A stretch of DNA of 64,000 nt from Flavobacteriaceae bacterium (GTDB taxonomy: Bacteria; Bacteroidota; Bacteroidia; Flavobacteriales; Flavobacteriaceae), in assembly GCA_947456955.1 (NCBI GenBank), contig CANGTQ010000006.1, positions 1 through 64,000 of the forward strand, in the 5' to 3' direction. A program made the translations under genes and the position numbers. This document shows positions 17,605 through 25,158 of this stretch, piece after piece; position 1 is the stretch's first letter; the number at the start of each line of letters is the position of its first letter. The notes under the pieces were generated by a model. The model was given only the letters and a program-made list of their open reading frames with translations. It had not been told where the DNA came from and ran no database searches.

Positions 17605-18510
17605 ATGATACTGTCACTTATTATTGGTGTTATCTTAATTATTATCAGCTTTACACTTAAAGCAAATGAAAGTCCAATTTCAAAATTTTCAAATCTTTTT
17701 AAAATCTTAGGTTTTGTTGTAATCCTTATCGGATTATTGTCTTCAGCTTTTAAACAAATAGATGCGGGTAAAGTGGGCGTGAAATCGTTATTTGGTAATG
17801 TGCAATCGGATGTTTTAGAAAGCGGTTTGCATATGGTAAATCCACTAGTAGACATTACTGCTTTTGATATTCAAACCCAAAACTATACGATGTCAGTTGT
17901 TCATGATGAAGGAGAAAAGGAAGGAGACGATGCTATTCGAGTTCTGTCTAACGATGGATTAGAAGTCATTATTGATTTAACTGTTTTATATAGAGTTTTA
18001 CCCAATGAAGCGCCAAAGATTCTAAAAGGAATTGGTGTAGATTATACCGATAAAATTGTTCGTCCTGTTACTAGAACGCGTATACGAGACAATGCAGTTT
18101 ATTATGATGCTGTAGCATTATATTCTAGTAAAAGAGCCGAGTTTCAGCAACGGATTTTTAAAACGATCGAAGCCGATTTTAAATCAAGAGGTTTGGTGTT
18201 GGAGCAGCTACTAATTCGAAACATTAATCTTCCTACTTCAGTGAAAACTACGATTGAAAGTAAAATTAATGCCGAACAAGAAGCTCAAAAAATGATTTTC
18301 GTATTGCAAAAAGAAAAGCAAGAGGCAGAACGTAAAAGGGTAGAAGCACAAGGTATTGCTGATTATCAAAAAATTATTTCATCCGGCTTAACCGATAAAC
18401 AATTACAATACGAACAAATCAAAGCGCAAAAAGAAATCGCGACTTCGTCAAATACCAAAATTATTTTTATGGGAAAAGGAAGTGCGCCGGTTATCTTGTC
18501 GGATAAATAA
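17605..18510 (+). CDS. SPFH/prohibitin family membrane protein
   Basis: Two N-terminal hydrophobic helices (1-18 and about 34-49) lead into an SPFH/band 7 domain (about 50-230), with the landmarks IDAGKVGVKSLFGNV, GLHMVNPL, LTVLYRV and LLIRNINLPTSVK. A charged, Ala/Glu/Gln-rich coiled coil follows (about 240-280, EQEAQKMIFVLQKEKQEAER). Prohibitin-type proteins form large rings at the inner membrane and influence protein turnover; the exact role here is unknown. It starts with ATG after the tandem-repeat spacer. A small acidic protein gene follows across a heptad hairpin. Confidence 0.88.
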   Translation: MILSLIIGVILIIISFTLKANESPISKFSNLFKILGFVVILIGLLSSAFKQIDAGKVGVKSLFGNVQSDVLESGLHMVNPLVDITAFDIQTQNYTMSVVHDEGEKEGDDAIRVLSNDGLEVIIDLTVLYRVLPNEAPKILKGIGVDYTDKIVRPVTRTRIRDNAVYYDAVALYSSKRAEFQQRIFKTIEADFKSRGLVLEQLLIRNINLPTSVKTTIESKINAEQEAQKMIFVLQKEKQEAERKRVEAQGIADYQKIISSGLTDKQLQYEQIKAQKEIATSSNTKIIFMGKGSAPVILSDK

Positions 18511-18525
18511 AAAAAATGCTGTTTT

Positions 18526-18585
18526 TGGTTTGTAGTTTGTAGTTAGTTCCTAAATTTGAAACCACAAACTAAGAACCACAAACCT
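18526..18585. repeat. Inverted GGTTTGT/AGTTTGT heptad hairpin
   Basis: The left arm 18527-18550 reads GGTTTGT, AGTTTGT, AGTTAGT, TCC. The right arm 18560-18585 read on the other strand gives GGTTTGT, GGTTCTT, AGTTTGT, GGTTT. The arms are inverted with a short loop, between the SPFH gene and the next ATG at 18591. Confidence 0.6.
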
Positions 18586-18590
18586 TAATT

Positions 18591-18818
18591 ATGCAATTAC
18601 CAAAATTTGTTCTAGCCGATAACTCTGATTTACCCGATGATATTTTTGTTATCCACCTTGATTTCCCTCGTTTTATAATTAATTTAAAAGACGATGAAGT
18701 AGAGTTTATGGAAGATTTAGAAGGCGAAGATGAAACCGAATTAGAAAGTGAAATGGAACATTTAATTACTTTGGCAGGAGAATTCTATGACAGAGAAATG
18801 GAGCGTTACGAAGAATAG
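18591..18818 (+). CDS. Small acidic protein, unknown function
   Basis: The 75-residue protein starts with ATG and is strongly acidic in its second half (DEVEFMEDLEGEDETELESE, then MEHLITLAGEFYDREMERYEE). The first half, with FVIHLDFPRFIINL, is strand-like. No signal peptide or membrane helix is present. I do not recognise a named family; it resembles short conserved hypothetical proteins of Flavobacteriia. A stem-loop follows its stop. Confidence 0.72.
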   Translation: MQLPKFVLADNSDLPDDIFVIHLDFPRFIINLKDDEVEFMEDLEGEDETELESEMEHLITLAGEFYDREMERYEE

Positions 18819-18841
18819 CTAAAGTACATTTAACAAATTAT

Positions 18842-18888
18842 AAGCAACCGCAACAGATGTGATTCCATCAATTGTAGTTGCTTTTCTG
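18842..18888 (+). terminator. Likely rho-independent terminator
   Basis: AAGCAAC (18842-18848) pairs with GTTGCTT (18877-18883), followed by a T-rich stretch. The loop is long, with extra CAA/TTG pairing inside. Confidence 0.55.
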
Positions 18889-18976
18889 TTTTTCGTTTAA
18901 ACGGTAAGAGTTATAATCTTTTAATATATTAGCAGAAAATTAGGTATTATCTAAATTTGCTAAATATTTTAATTAT

Positions 18977-20374
18977 ATGCTATTTAAAAAAATATTGTTT
19001 TACCTGTTAGCTGCTTTTACACTTCTTATTCCTGCCTTTTATAACGGTTATCCACTGGTTTATTCGGATACCGGTTCATATGTAGCAAGCGGAATGGATC
19101 TAGTCATTCCTGAACATCGAACCATAATGTATGGCTTGTTTATTCGGTTTTTCAGCTTTAATTTTTCTATTTGGTTGGTTGTTTTTGTTCAATCACTTAT
19201 CGTTTCTTACGTACTTTGGCATATCACAAGAGTAATCAACAAAACTATTTCCAAAAGATTATTTTTGATAGGTTTGTCATTATTATCATGGTTTACCGGT
19301 TTAGGATGGTATACAAGTCAAATAATGCCTGACATTTTTACGGTTACTGCTATCGGCACTCTACTTTTATTAGCTTTAAAAAAGGACTATAAAATTTACC
19401 AAAAAGTTATTTTCTCATTGCTGTTAGTTTTTTCGATAAATGCTCATTTCTCGAATTACCTAATTTCCATTTTGACAGTTTTAGGACTTTTTGTAATCAC
19501 TAGAACTAAATTTATTCCGAATGCAAAGAAAGAGTTGTCTTTTTTATTACCAACAATTATTGTAACACTTTCTATTTTAACAGGTTCTTTAATTAACTAT
19601 GCTGTAGGAAGTACATTTAAAATAAATCAGGGCAGTCATGTTTTTTTGATGGGAAAAATGCTAGATAGTGGTGTGTTAAAATCCTTTTTAGTTGATGAAT
19701 GTAAAAATGATAATTATGTTTTATGTAATTGTAAAGATTCACTTCCTGTAACAAGTCGCGAACTGCTTTGGAATACCAATAGTCCATTGTATCAAAATGG
19801 AGGATGGACAGGTTCAGAAAAGCCTTTTAACGATATACTGTTTGATATTTTTACGAGTCCAAAACATCTTGCATTATTTACCTATAACGCAATACTTTCT
19901 TCTGTTAGTCAATTATTTCAAAATGATGTTGGCTCTGGACTTGTTTCCAATTGGTACAAAGACCCTACAAGTCCACCTTATGCTCAAATTGCAAAGCATT
20001 TTCCCTTTGAGTTAAACCAGTATAAACAAACCAGACAAAATGGAAACTTATGGGATCAAGGACTCGATTTTACCTTTATTAATTATATCAATAATATGTT
20101 TTTAGTGATTTCTTTAGGTTTGCTTTTTTATATTTTTACCTCTAAAACAAAAAGAAAAAGTATTGACATTCACGCACAGTTAATCATTGTTACTTTCTTA
20201 TTGGGAATAGCAGTAAACGCTATTGTTGTTGGTTCTTTGGCAAACGTATACGATAGACTTCAATCCAGAATTAGTTGGATGCTTATCTTCTGCATGCTGC
20301 TACTTCTTTTGTCTAAAAAAGAATTTCTAAAGAAGAAAACAGCATCATTTCTGTCAAAGCAAAAAAGTTATTAA
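18977..20374 (+). CDS. Polytopic membrane protein, GT-C-like topology
   Basis: The 465-residue protein has roughly eight to ten hydrophobic helices. The first helix is followed by an extracytoplasmic loop containing YPLVYSDTGSYVASGMD. A large hydrophilic domain occupies about 220-350, with Cys residues in CKNDNYVLCNCKDS, and more helices end the protein. An acidic residue in the first outer loop (D30 or D31 region) is typical of GT-C glycosyltransferases that use lipid-linked sugars, but I cannot confirm membership. No neighbour suggests a pathway. The ATG start begins a good membrane-insertion signal. Its stop overlaps the convergent meaB stop by four bases. Confidence 0.7.
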   Translation: MLFKKILFYLLAAFTLLIPAFYNGYPLVYSDTGSYVASGMDLVIPEHRTIMYGLFIRFFSFNFSIWLVVFVQSLIVSYVLWHITRVINKTISKRLFLIGLSLLSWFTGLGWYTSQIMPDIFTVTAIGTLLLLALKKDYKIYQKVIFSLLLVFSINAHFSNYLISILTVLGLFVITRTKFIPNAKKELSFLLPTIIVTLSILTGSLINYAVGSTFKINQGSHVFLMGKMLDSGVLKSFLVDECKNDNYVLCNCKDSLPVTSRELLWNTNSPLYQNGGWTGSEKPFNDILFDIFTSPKHLALFTYNAILSSVSQLFQNDVGSGLVSNWYKDPTSPPYAQIAKHFPFELNQYKQTRQNGNLWDQGLDFTFINYINNMFLVISLGLLFYIFTSKTKRKSIDIHAQLIIVTFLLGIAVNAIVVGSLANVYDRLQSRISWMLIFCMLLLLLSKKEFLKKKTASFLSKQKSY

Positions 20375-21456
20375 TTAAAATATTTTTTCAACAAAATCTG
20401 GGCAGCAGCAAAAGGTGAAATTTCATTATTTGCGACTGCTTTTTTATTTTCTTCCAATAGTTTTATCATGTCGGGATGATTGTAGAAATTATTTTTCAAC
20501 TGCTCGTTAATGGTTTCCATCATCCAGTATTGGTTTTGCTCTTTACGTTTTTCCTCAAAATAATGATTGGTTTTAACCAATTCAAAATAATTAGAAATTG
20601 TTTCCCAAACGCTTTCAATTCCTTCTCTAGTAATTGCACTGCAAGTAGCCACAGTTGGAATCCAACCTGATTTTTTTGCAGGAAATAAATGCAACGCACG
20701 GTTGAATTCGGTTTTGGCCAGATTAGCTTTATTTATATTATCACCATCGGCTTTGTTGATTACAATTGCATCCGCCATTTCCATAATACCCCGTTTAATG
20801 CCCTGTAATTCATCACCTGCACCAGAAATTTTAAGCAATAAAAAGAAATCAACCATCGAATGCACTGCGGTTTCACTTTGTCCCACGCCAACAGTCTCAA
20901 TGATGATAGTGTCAAAACCTGCCGCTTCACAAAGGATAATGGTTTCTCTTGTTTTTCGTGCTACACCACCCAATGTTTCTCCGGAAGCTGATGGTCGTAT
21001 ATAGGCGTTTTCGTCTTTAACTAATTCCTCCATACGGGTTTTGTCACCAAGAATGCTTCCATGAGAAATGGTACTACTTGGATCAATAGCTAAGACGGCA
21101 ACTTTTCTTCCTAATGAAGTAAGGTATTTTCCAAAAACTTCAATAAATGTTGATTTACCAACTCCGGGAACACCGGTAATTCCTATTCGAACCGATTTAT
21201 TGGCATAAGGCAAACAACCACTAATTATTTCATTGGCTTTCGCCAAATGGGTAACACTCGTACTTTCTATCAAAGTAATTCCCCGACTTAACGCTACTTT
21301 ATCATGTGCTAAAATCCCAGTAATCAATTCATTTGCTGATGGTTGTAGCTTTCTGTTTTTGGAAATTTTCTCCAATGAAGCCGTACTGAAACTTTCCGGT
21401 TGTGGAATACCTTCTTTTTCATGTAACGCTGATTTTTTGTTCTGCTTTTCGTTCAA
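20371..21456 (-). CDS. meaB: Methylmalonyl-CoA mutase-associated GTPase MeaB
   Basis: MeaB is a G3E-family GTPase that guards loading and repair of the adenosylcobalamin cofactor of methylmalonyl-CoA mutase. Visible motifs are the Walker A GVPGVGKST, the switch region DPSSTISHGSILGDKTRM, ETVGVGQSE and the base-specifying NKAD. No in-frame ATG exists upstream of the G domain, so the protein must start at the TTG at 21456 (NEKQNKKSALHEKEGIPQPE) or at another non-ATG codon. The mutase itself is not in the window, but a cobalamin adenosyltransferase gene at 28986 supports B12 use. Confidence 0.94.
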   Translation of the reverse strand: MNEKQNKKSALHEKEGIPQPESFSTASLEKISKNRKLQPSANELITGILAHDKVALSRGITLIESTSVTHLAKANEIISGCLPYANKSVRIGITGVPGVGKSTFIEVFGKYLTSLGRKVAVLAIDPSSTISHGSILGDKTRMEELVKDENAYIRPSASGETLGGVARKTRETIILCEAAGFDTIIIETVGVGQSETAVHSMVDFFLLLKISGAGDELQGIKRGIMEMADAIVINKADGDNINKANLAKTEFNRALHLFPAKKSGWIPTVATCSAITREGIESVWETISNYFELVKTNHYFEEKRKEQNQYWMMETINEQLKNNFYNHPDMIKLLEENKKAVANNEISPFAAAQILLKKYFN

Positions 21457-21585
21457 GGGAAAATCATTTGGGTAAATTTAGTAAAATATTGTTTTCTAAT
21501 AATTCAAAACATATCAATTTTAAGAAACCATTGATTCTCTTTTCCAATTTTTTATCTTCCTTTGCATAATAATTTACAATTTCGA

Positions 21586-22791
21586 ATGGAGACTTCAATC
21601 GATATTACTGAAAAAAGTAATGTACTACATAAAACAATTTATTCGATACTGTTTTCAATAAGTTTTGCTCATTTACTGAATGATTTAATTCAAGCTATAA
21701 TTCCATCGGTTTACCCGATTTTAAAGCAGAATTATCATCTTACGTTTACACAAATCGGATTAATAACTTTTGCATTTCAGCTATCTGCCTCATTACTTCA
21801 ACCATTAGTTGGTTATTATACTGATAAATATCCAAAACCTTTTTCACAAGTGTATGGGATGCTTTTTTCCTTGGTTGGAATCGTGTCTTTGTCATTCGCT
21901 ACTACTTTCTATTGGATTTTACTTTCAGTAATTTTTATTGGTATAGGATCTTCTATTTTTCATCCTGAGTCTGCTCGTATTTCTAACCTAGCTTCCGGCG
22001 GAAAACGCGGTTTGGCTCAATCTATTTTCCAGGTTGGTGGTAATTTCGGTACTGCTCTAGGGCCTTTACTTGTTGCTTTAATAGTAGTTCCAAACGGTCA
22101 AGTTTATATATTATGGTTTATTATTGCTGCTGTGATGGGTTTGGCTATTATTAGTAAAATTGCTTTTTGGTATCGTAATCATTTGATATATAGAAAACCC
22201 AAAAAAGTTGTTTTTGCCGATTTCCAACGCTTATCAAAAAGTAATGTAAAATGGGCTGTTACCATCTTGTTAATCGTTATTTTTTCAAAATTCTTCTACT
22301 CGGCTAGCTTGTCTTCTTATTATACTTTCTATATTATTGATAAGTTTCATTTGTCCATTAAAGAAGCCCAATACCACATGTTTATTTATCTGATAGCGTA
22401 TGCTGTAGGAACTATTTTAGGTGGTCCGTTGGGTGACAAAATCGGACGCAAATACGTAATTTGGCTTTCTGTTTTCGGAGCTGCACCGTTTGCCTTGTTA
22501 CTACCTTATGTGAATTTATTTTGGACCGATGTATTAATGGTCGTTATCGGGATTATTATTTCATCAGCTTTTCCCGCCATTTTGGTGTATGCACAAGAAT
22601 TACTGCCTAAAAAACTCGGTATGGTTTCGGGCTTGTTCTATGGTTTTGCTTTCGGCATGGGTGCTTTAGGTTCAGCATTATTGGGAAAATTGGCCGATTA
22701 CACCTCTATTCAATATGTCTATCTCGTTTGTTCCTATCTCCCTTTAGTTGGAATCATTTGCTTTTTTCTTCCGAATTTGAAAAAGAAATAA
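21586..22791 (+). CDS. MFS transporter, fosmidomycin-resistance (Fsr)-like
   Basis: The ATG at 21586 gives a 401-residue protein; an upstream TTG is unlikely. Twelve helices are visible, with family landmarks LLNDLIQAIIPSVYPILK in helix 1, LQPLVGYYTDKYPKP (motif A region), GSSIFHPESARIS in helix 4 and FQVGGNFGTALGPLL in helix 5. This pattern is Fsr/AraJ-like. The name reflects homology only: the organism appears to use the mevalonate pathway, so fosmidomycin is an unlikely physiological substrate. It is separated from the next gene by 41 bases, and may be co-transcribed with it. Confidence 0.87.
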   Translation: METSIDITEKSNVLHKTIYSILFSISFAHLLNDLIQAIIPSVYPILKQNYHLTFTQIGLITFAFQLSASLLQPLVGYYTDKYPKPFSQVYGMLFSLVGIVSLSFATTFYWILLSVIFIGIGSSIFHPESARISNLASGGKRGLAQSIFQVGGNFGTALGPLLVALIVVPNGQVYILWFIIAAVMGLAIISKIAFWYRNHLIYRKPKKVVFADFQRLSKSNVKWAVTILLIVIFSKFFYSASLSSYYTFYIIDKFHLSIKEAQYHMFIYLIAYAVGTILGGPLGDKIGRKYVIWLSVFGAAPFALLLPYVNLFWTDVLMVVIGIIISSAFPAILVYAQELLPKKLGMVSGLFYGFAFGMGALGSALLGKLADYTSIQYVYLVCSYLPLVGIICFFLPNLKKK

Positions 22792-22832
22792 AAGTTAGAT
22801 TTATTATATTTACATTCAATTAATTTATAAAG

Positions 22833-24233
22833 ATGCTAAGTTCCGAAATACTTGAAAAACTCAATGCTATTGTAGGTGAATCTTATTTGTTTACCGACCA
22901 AGAAACTCGAAATCATTATGGTCATGATGAAACAGAAGATTATGTTTTTCCACCCAATGTTGTATTAAAACCTGCTAACGCTCATGAAATTTCAGCAATA
23001 CTAAAAGTAGCCAACGAATATAAAATTCCAACAACACCAATCGGGGCCAGAACAGGTTTGAGTGGTGGTGCTTTGTCTATATATGAAGGTATTGGATTAT
23101 CAACGGAACGTTTGAATAAAATTTTGGAAATCGATGAACAAAACCTGCAAGTAACAGTTGAACCAGCTGTTATCAATCAAGTTTTGCGTGAAGCCGTTGC
23201 AGAAAAAGGATTATTCTATCCTGTTGATCCAAGCAGTATGGGAAGTTGTTGGATTGGCGGTAATATTGCCGAAAATGCTGGTGGAGCCAGAGCTGTAAAA
23301 TATGGAGTAACTAAAGATTATGTACTCAATTTAGAAGTGGTTTTGCCCAATGGTGAAATCATTTGGACAGGTGCAAATACTTTGAAAAATTCTACTGGAT
23401 ATAATTTGACACAGTTGATGGTTGGCAGCGAAGGAACGCTTGGTGTAATTACAAAAGCGGTTTTAAAATTGTTGCCAAAAAACGCTCATAACGTTTTGAT
23501 GCTTGTGCCATTCTATGAAGCAACTCAAGCATGCGAGGCTGTTTCTGCTATTTTCCGTGCCGGAATTATCCCAAGTGCTTTAGAGTTTATGGAGCGTGAT
23601 GCCATTGATTGGACATTGCGATTTGTAGAAGGTATTGGTGTGAATGTTAAACCCGAACATCAAGCGCATTTGTTGATTGAAGTAGATGGAAATTATCCTG
23701 AAATTTTGATGCTGGAAGCCGAAAAAATCATGACTGTTGTTGAGCAGTTTGATATTGATGAGGTTTTGTTTGCCGACACTGAAGACCAAAAAGCAGCTTT
23801 GTGGAAAATGAGACGTTCTGTGGCGGAATCCGTTAAATCTAATTCAATTTATAAAGAAGAAGATACGGTTGTGCCGAGATATATGTTGCCTGAATTACTA
23901 TCGGGAATCAAGAAAATAGGAGGAAATTATGGTTTTAAATCGGTTTGTTATGGTCATGCCGGTGATGGAAACCTGCATGTGAATATCATTAAAGGCGATA
24001 TGACCGATGATAATTGGGAAACGCAAGTGCCGTTGGGAATAAGAAAAATATTTGAATTAACGGTTTCTTTAAAAGGAACACTTTCTGGTGAACACGGTAT
24101 TGGTTATGTGCAAAAGAACTATATGGATATTGCTTTTTCCAAAGCGCATTTAGAGTTAATGGAAAGTATTAAGCGTGTCTTCGACCATAATAACATTCTT
24201 AATCCGGGAAAAATTTTTCCAGACGAACTTTAA
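22833..24233 (+). CDS. FAD-binding oxidoreductase, GlcD/D-lactate dehydrogenase type
   Basis: It has the VAO-type FAD domain (FAD_binding_4, about 35-175, with PTTPIGARTGLSGGALSIYE and GGNIAENAGGARAVKYG) and a C-terminal FAD-oxidase domain (about 210-465) with the metal-binding YGHAGDGNLHVNII and GEHGIGYVQKNYM. Such enzymes oxidise D-2-hydroxyacids (glycolate, D-lactate) and pass electrons to quinones. The 466-residue length is normal for GlcD-like subunits; no iron-sulfur GlcF gene is adjacent. The substrate is therefore open. A strong hairpin follows the stop. Confidence 0.92.
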   Translation: MLSSEILEKLNAIVGESYLFTDQETRNHYGHDETEDYVFPPNVVLKPANAHEISAILKVANEYKIPTTPIGARTGLSGGALSIYEGIGLSTERLNKILEIDEQNLQVTVEPAVINQVLREAVAEKGLFYPVDPSSMGSCWIGGNIAENAGGARAVKYGVTKDYVLNLEVVLPNGEIIWTGANTLKNSTGYNLTQLMVGSEGTLGVITKAVLKLLPKNAHNVLMLVPFYEATQACEAVSAIFRAGIIPSALEFMERDAIDWTLRFVEGIGVNVKPEHQAHLLIEVDGNYPEILMLEAEKIMTVVEQFDIDEVLFADTEDQKAALWKMRRSVAESVKSNSIYKEEDTVVPRYMLPELLSGIKKIGGNYGFKSVCYGHAGDGNLHVNIIKGDMTDDNWETQVPLGIRKIFELTVSLKGTLSGEHGIGYVQKNYMDIAFSKAHLELMESIKRVFDHNNILNPGKIFPDEL

Positions 24234-24240
24234 CCACTAA

Positions 24241-24306
24241 TCCCGAAACCTCGGGACACTAAGAATGCACAAAGCTCACAAGGAAAAATATCTTGTGAGC
24301 TTTGTG
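24241..24306. terminator. Double hairpin terminator with CACAAAG words
   Basis: TCCCGA/TCGGGA (24241-24256) is followed by a perfect 15-base stem (24268-24282 with 24292-24306, loop of 9). It lies between glcD and the convergent 36-residue gene. Its CACTAAG and CACAAAG words recur near 31150-31240. Confidence 0.8.
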
Positions 24307-24316
24307 GTTATTAGAA

Positions 24317-24427
24317 TTAATCTCTTTTAGGAGAATTTTTCTTTTCGCGTTTTTCCGCTTTTTTTTCTTTTGCCGTCTTTAGAGGTTCTTTCTTTACGGC
24401 TTTCTGAACGTCTTTTCCTTTTGCCAT
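24317..24427 (-). CDS. 36-residue lysine-rich protein
   Basis: An ATG-started frame encodes MAKGKDVQKAVKKEPLKTAK followed by EKKAEKREKKNSPKRD, then TAA. About 40 percent of residues are Lys or Arg, with Glu interspersed, so it is highly basic and probably disordered or helical. I recall similar tiny proteins beginning MAKGKD in flavobacteria, but cannot verify this here. It lies alone between a terminator and the next minus-strand gene, which supports a real transcription unit. The role is unknown; nucleic-acid or ribosome binding would be a guess. Confidence 0.62.
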   Translation of the reverse strand: MAKGKDVQKAVKKEPLKTAKEKKAEKREKKNSPKRD

Positions 24428-24482
24428 GGTATAAATATTTTGATTAGTTACTAAATAGTAAGATAAAGGTAGATACTATTTT

Positions 24483-25061
24483 TTATAAACCCAATTCTTT
24501 TTTTATGCTTTCGCCAAAAATTGTTTGATAAAATGCTAACTGATTGGCATCATCTAAGTTAAAAAACTTCCATTCTTTGATGGTCGTTTCATCCATGACG
24601 GCTAAATAAGTAGTTGTTCTTTTTACGCTAAAGCTATTTCTTTTAGGTTCAAAAGTTACTTCCTTGCTTTTGTTGATCTGCTTTAACCAATTTGCTTTAT
24701 CTGCAGCGGCTTTTGTAGTTAATTTGGTTTCAAAAAAGTAGCGCATCGGATTTCGAAATGTAATCACGCAAAACGATTTTCCTTCAATTTTCTTTACCAT
24801 ACCATATTGAAAAGGTAAAGTCTCCAATTGTTCACGCAAACGGTATTCTTCATTTTCATAGTATTTCTCTAGCTTTTCCAGCAATAAATCTTTACCAATG
24901 GTTTGCACCATTATCGGATGGGATAATGAAGCGATAGTTTCAAAATCCATTAAATAATTGGATTCGTAATATTTTTTGGTGGCTATTTTTAAACTTTCTG
25001 TAGATTGTGAAAAAGCAACAATACTGAAGAAAAGGAGTAGGGTTGAGAATTTATTTTTCAT
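24483..25061 (-). CDS. Exported protein of unknown function
   Basis: The 192-residue protein starts with a signal peptide (MKNKFSTLLLFFSIVAFSQ) and continues with helical and strand segments (LKIATKKYYESNYLMDFETI, GMVKKIEGKSFCVITFRNPM, TYLAVMDETTIKEWKFFN). The beginning of the mature part, with a helix followed by a long curved sheet, recalls NTF2-like or exported DUF proteins, but I do not recognise the family. It is not a lipoprotein: there is no lipobox Cys. It lies downstream of secA, separated by a terminator, so is probably transcribed on its own. Confidence 0.72.
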   Translation of the reverse strand: MKNKFSTLLLFFSIVAFSQSTESLKIATKKYYESNYLMDFETIASLSHPIMVQTIGKDLLLEKLEKYYENEEYRLREQLETLPFQYGMVKKIEGKSFCVITFRNPMRYFFETKLTTKAAADKANWLKQINKSKEVTFEPKRNSFSVKRTTTYLAVMDETTIKEWKFFNLDDANQLAFYQTIFGESIKKELGL

Positions 25062-25084
25062 TTCTATTCAATTAGATACTCGAA

Positions 25085-25121
25085 TATAAAAAATCCCCAA
25101 TAGTAATTACCATTGAGGATT
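25085..25121 (-). terminator. secA terminator
   Basis: AATCCCCAAT (25092-25101) pairs with ATTGAGGATT (25112-25121), with one mismatch. On the minus strand a run of Ts follows the stem, as in a rho-independent terminator downstream of secA. Confidence 0.75.
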
Positions 25122-25125
25122 ATAT

Positions 25126-25148
25126 AATTAATAGTCTGTTAACTGTGA
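25126..25148. repeat. Short CTGT/AACTGT heptad words
   Basis: AGTCTGT, TAACTGT, GACCGAAAACT in 7-base steps lie between the secA stop and its terminator. They resemble the arms at 713-764 and 28937-28984. Confidence 0.35.
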
Positions 25149-25158
25149 CCGAAAACTA

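Noticed and set aside
21586..22791. A fosmidomycin resistance determinant
   Set aside because: Similarity to Fsr is a fold-level label and the organism appears to use the mevalonate pathway.
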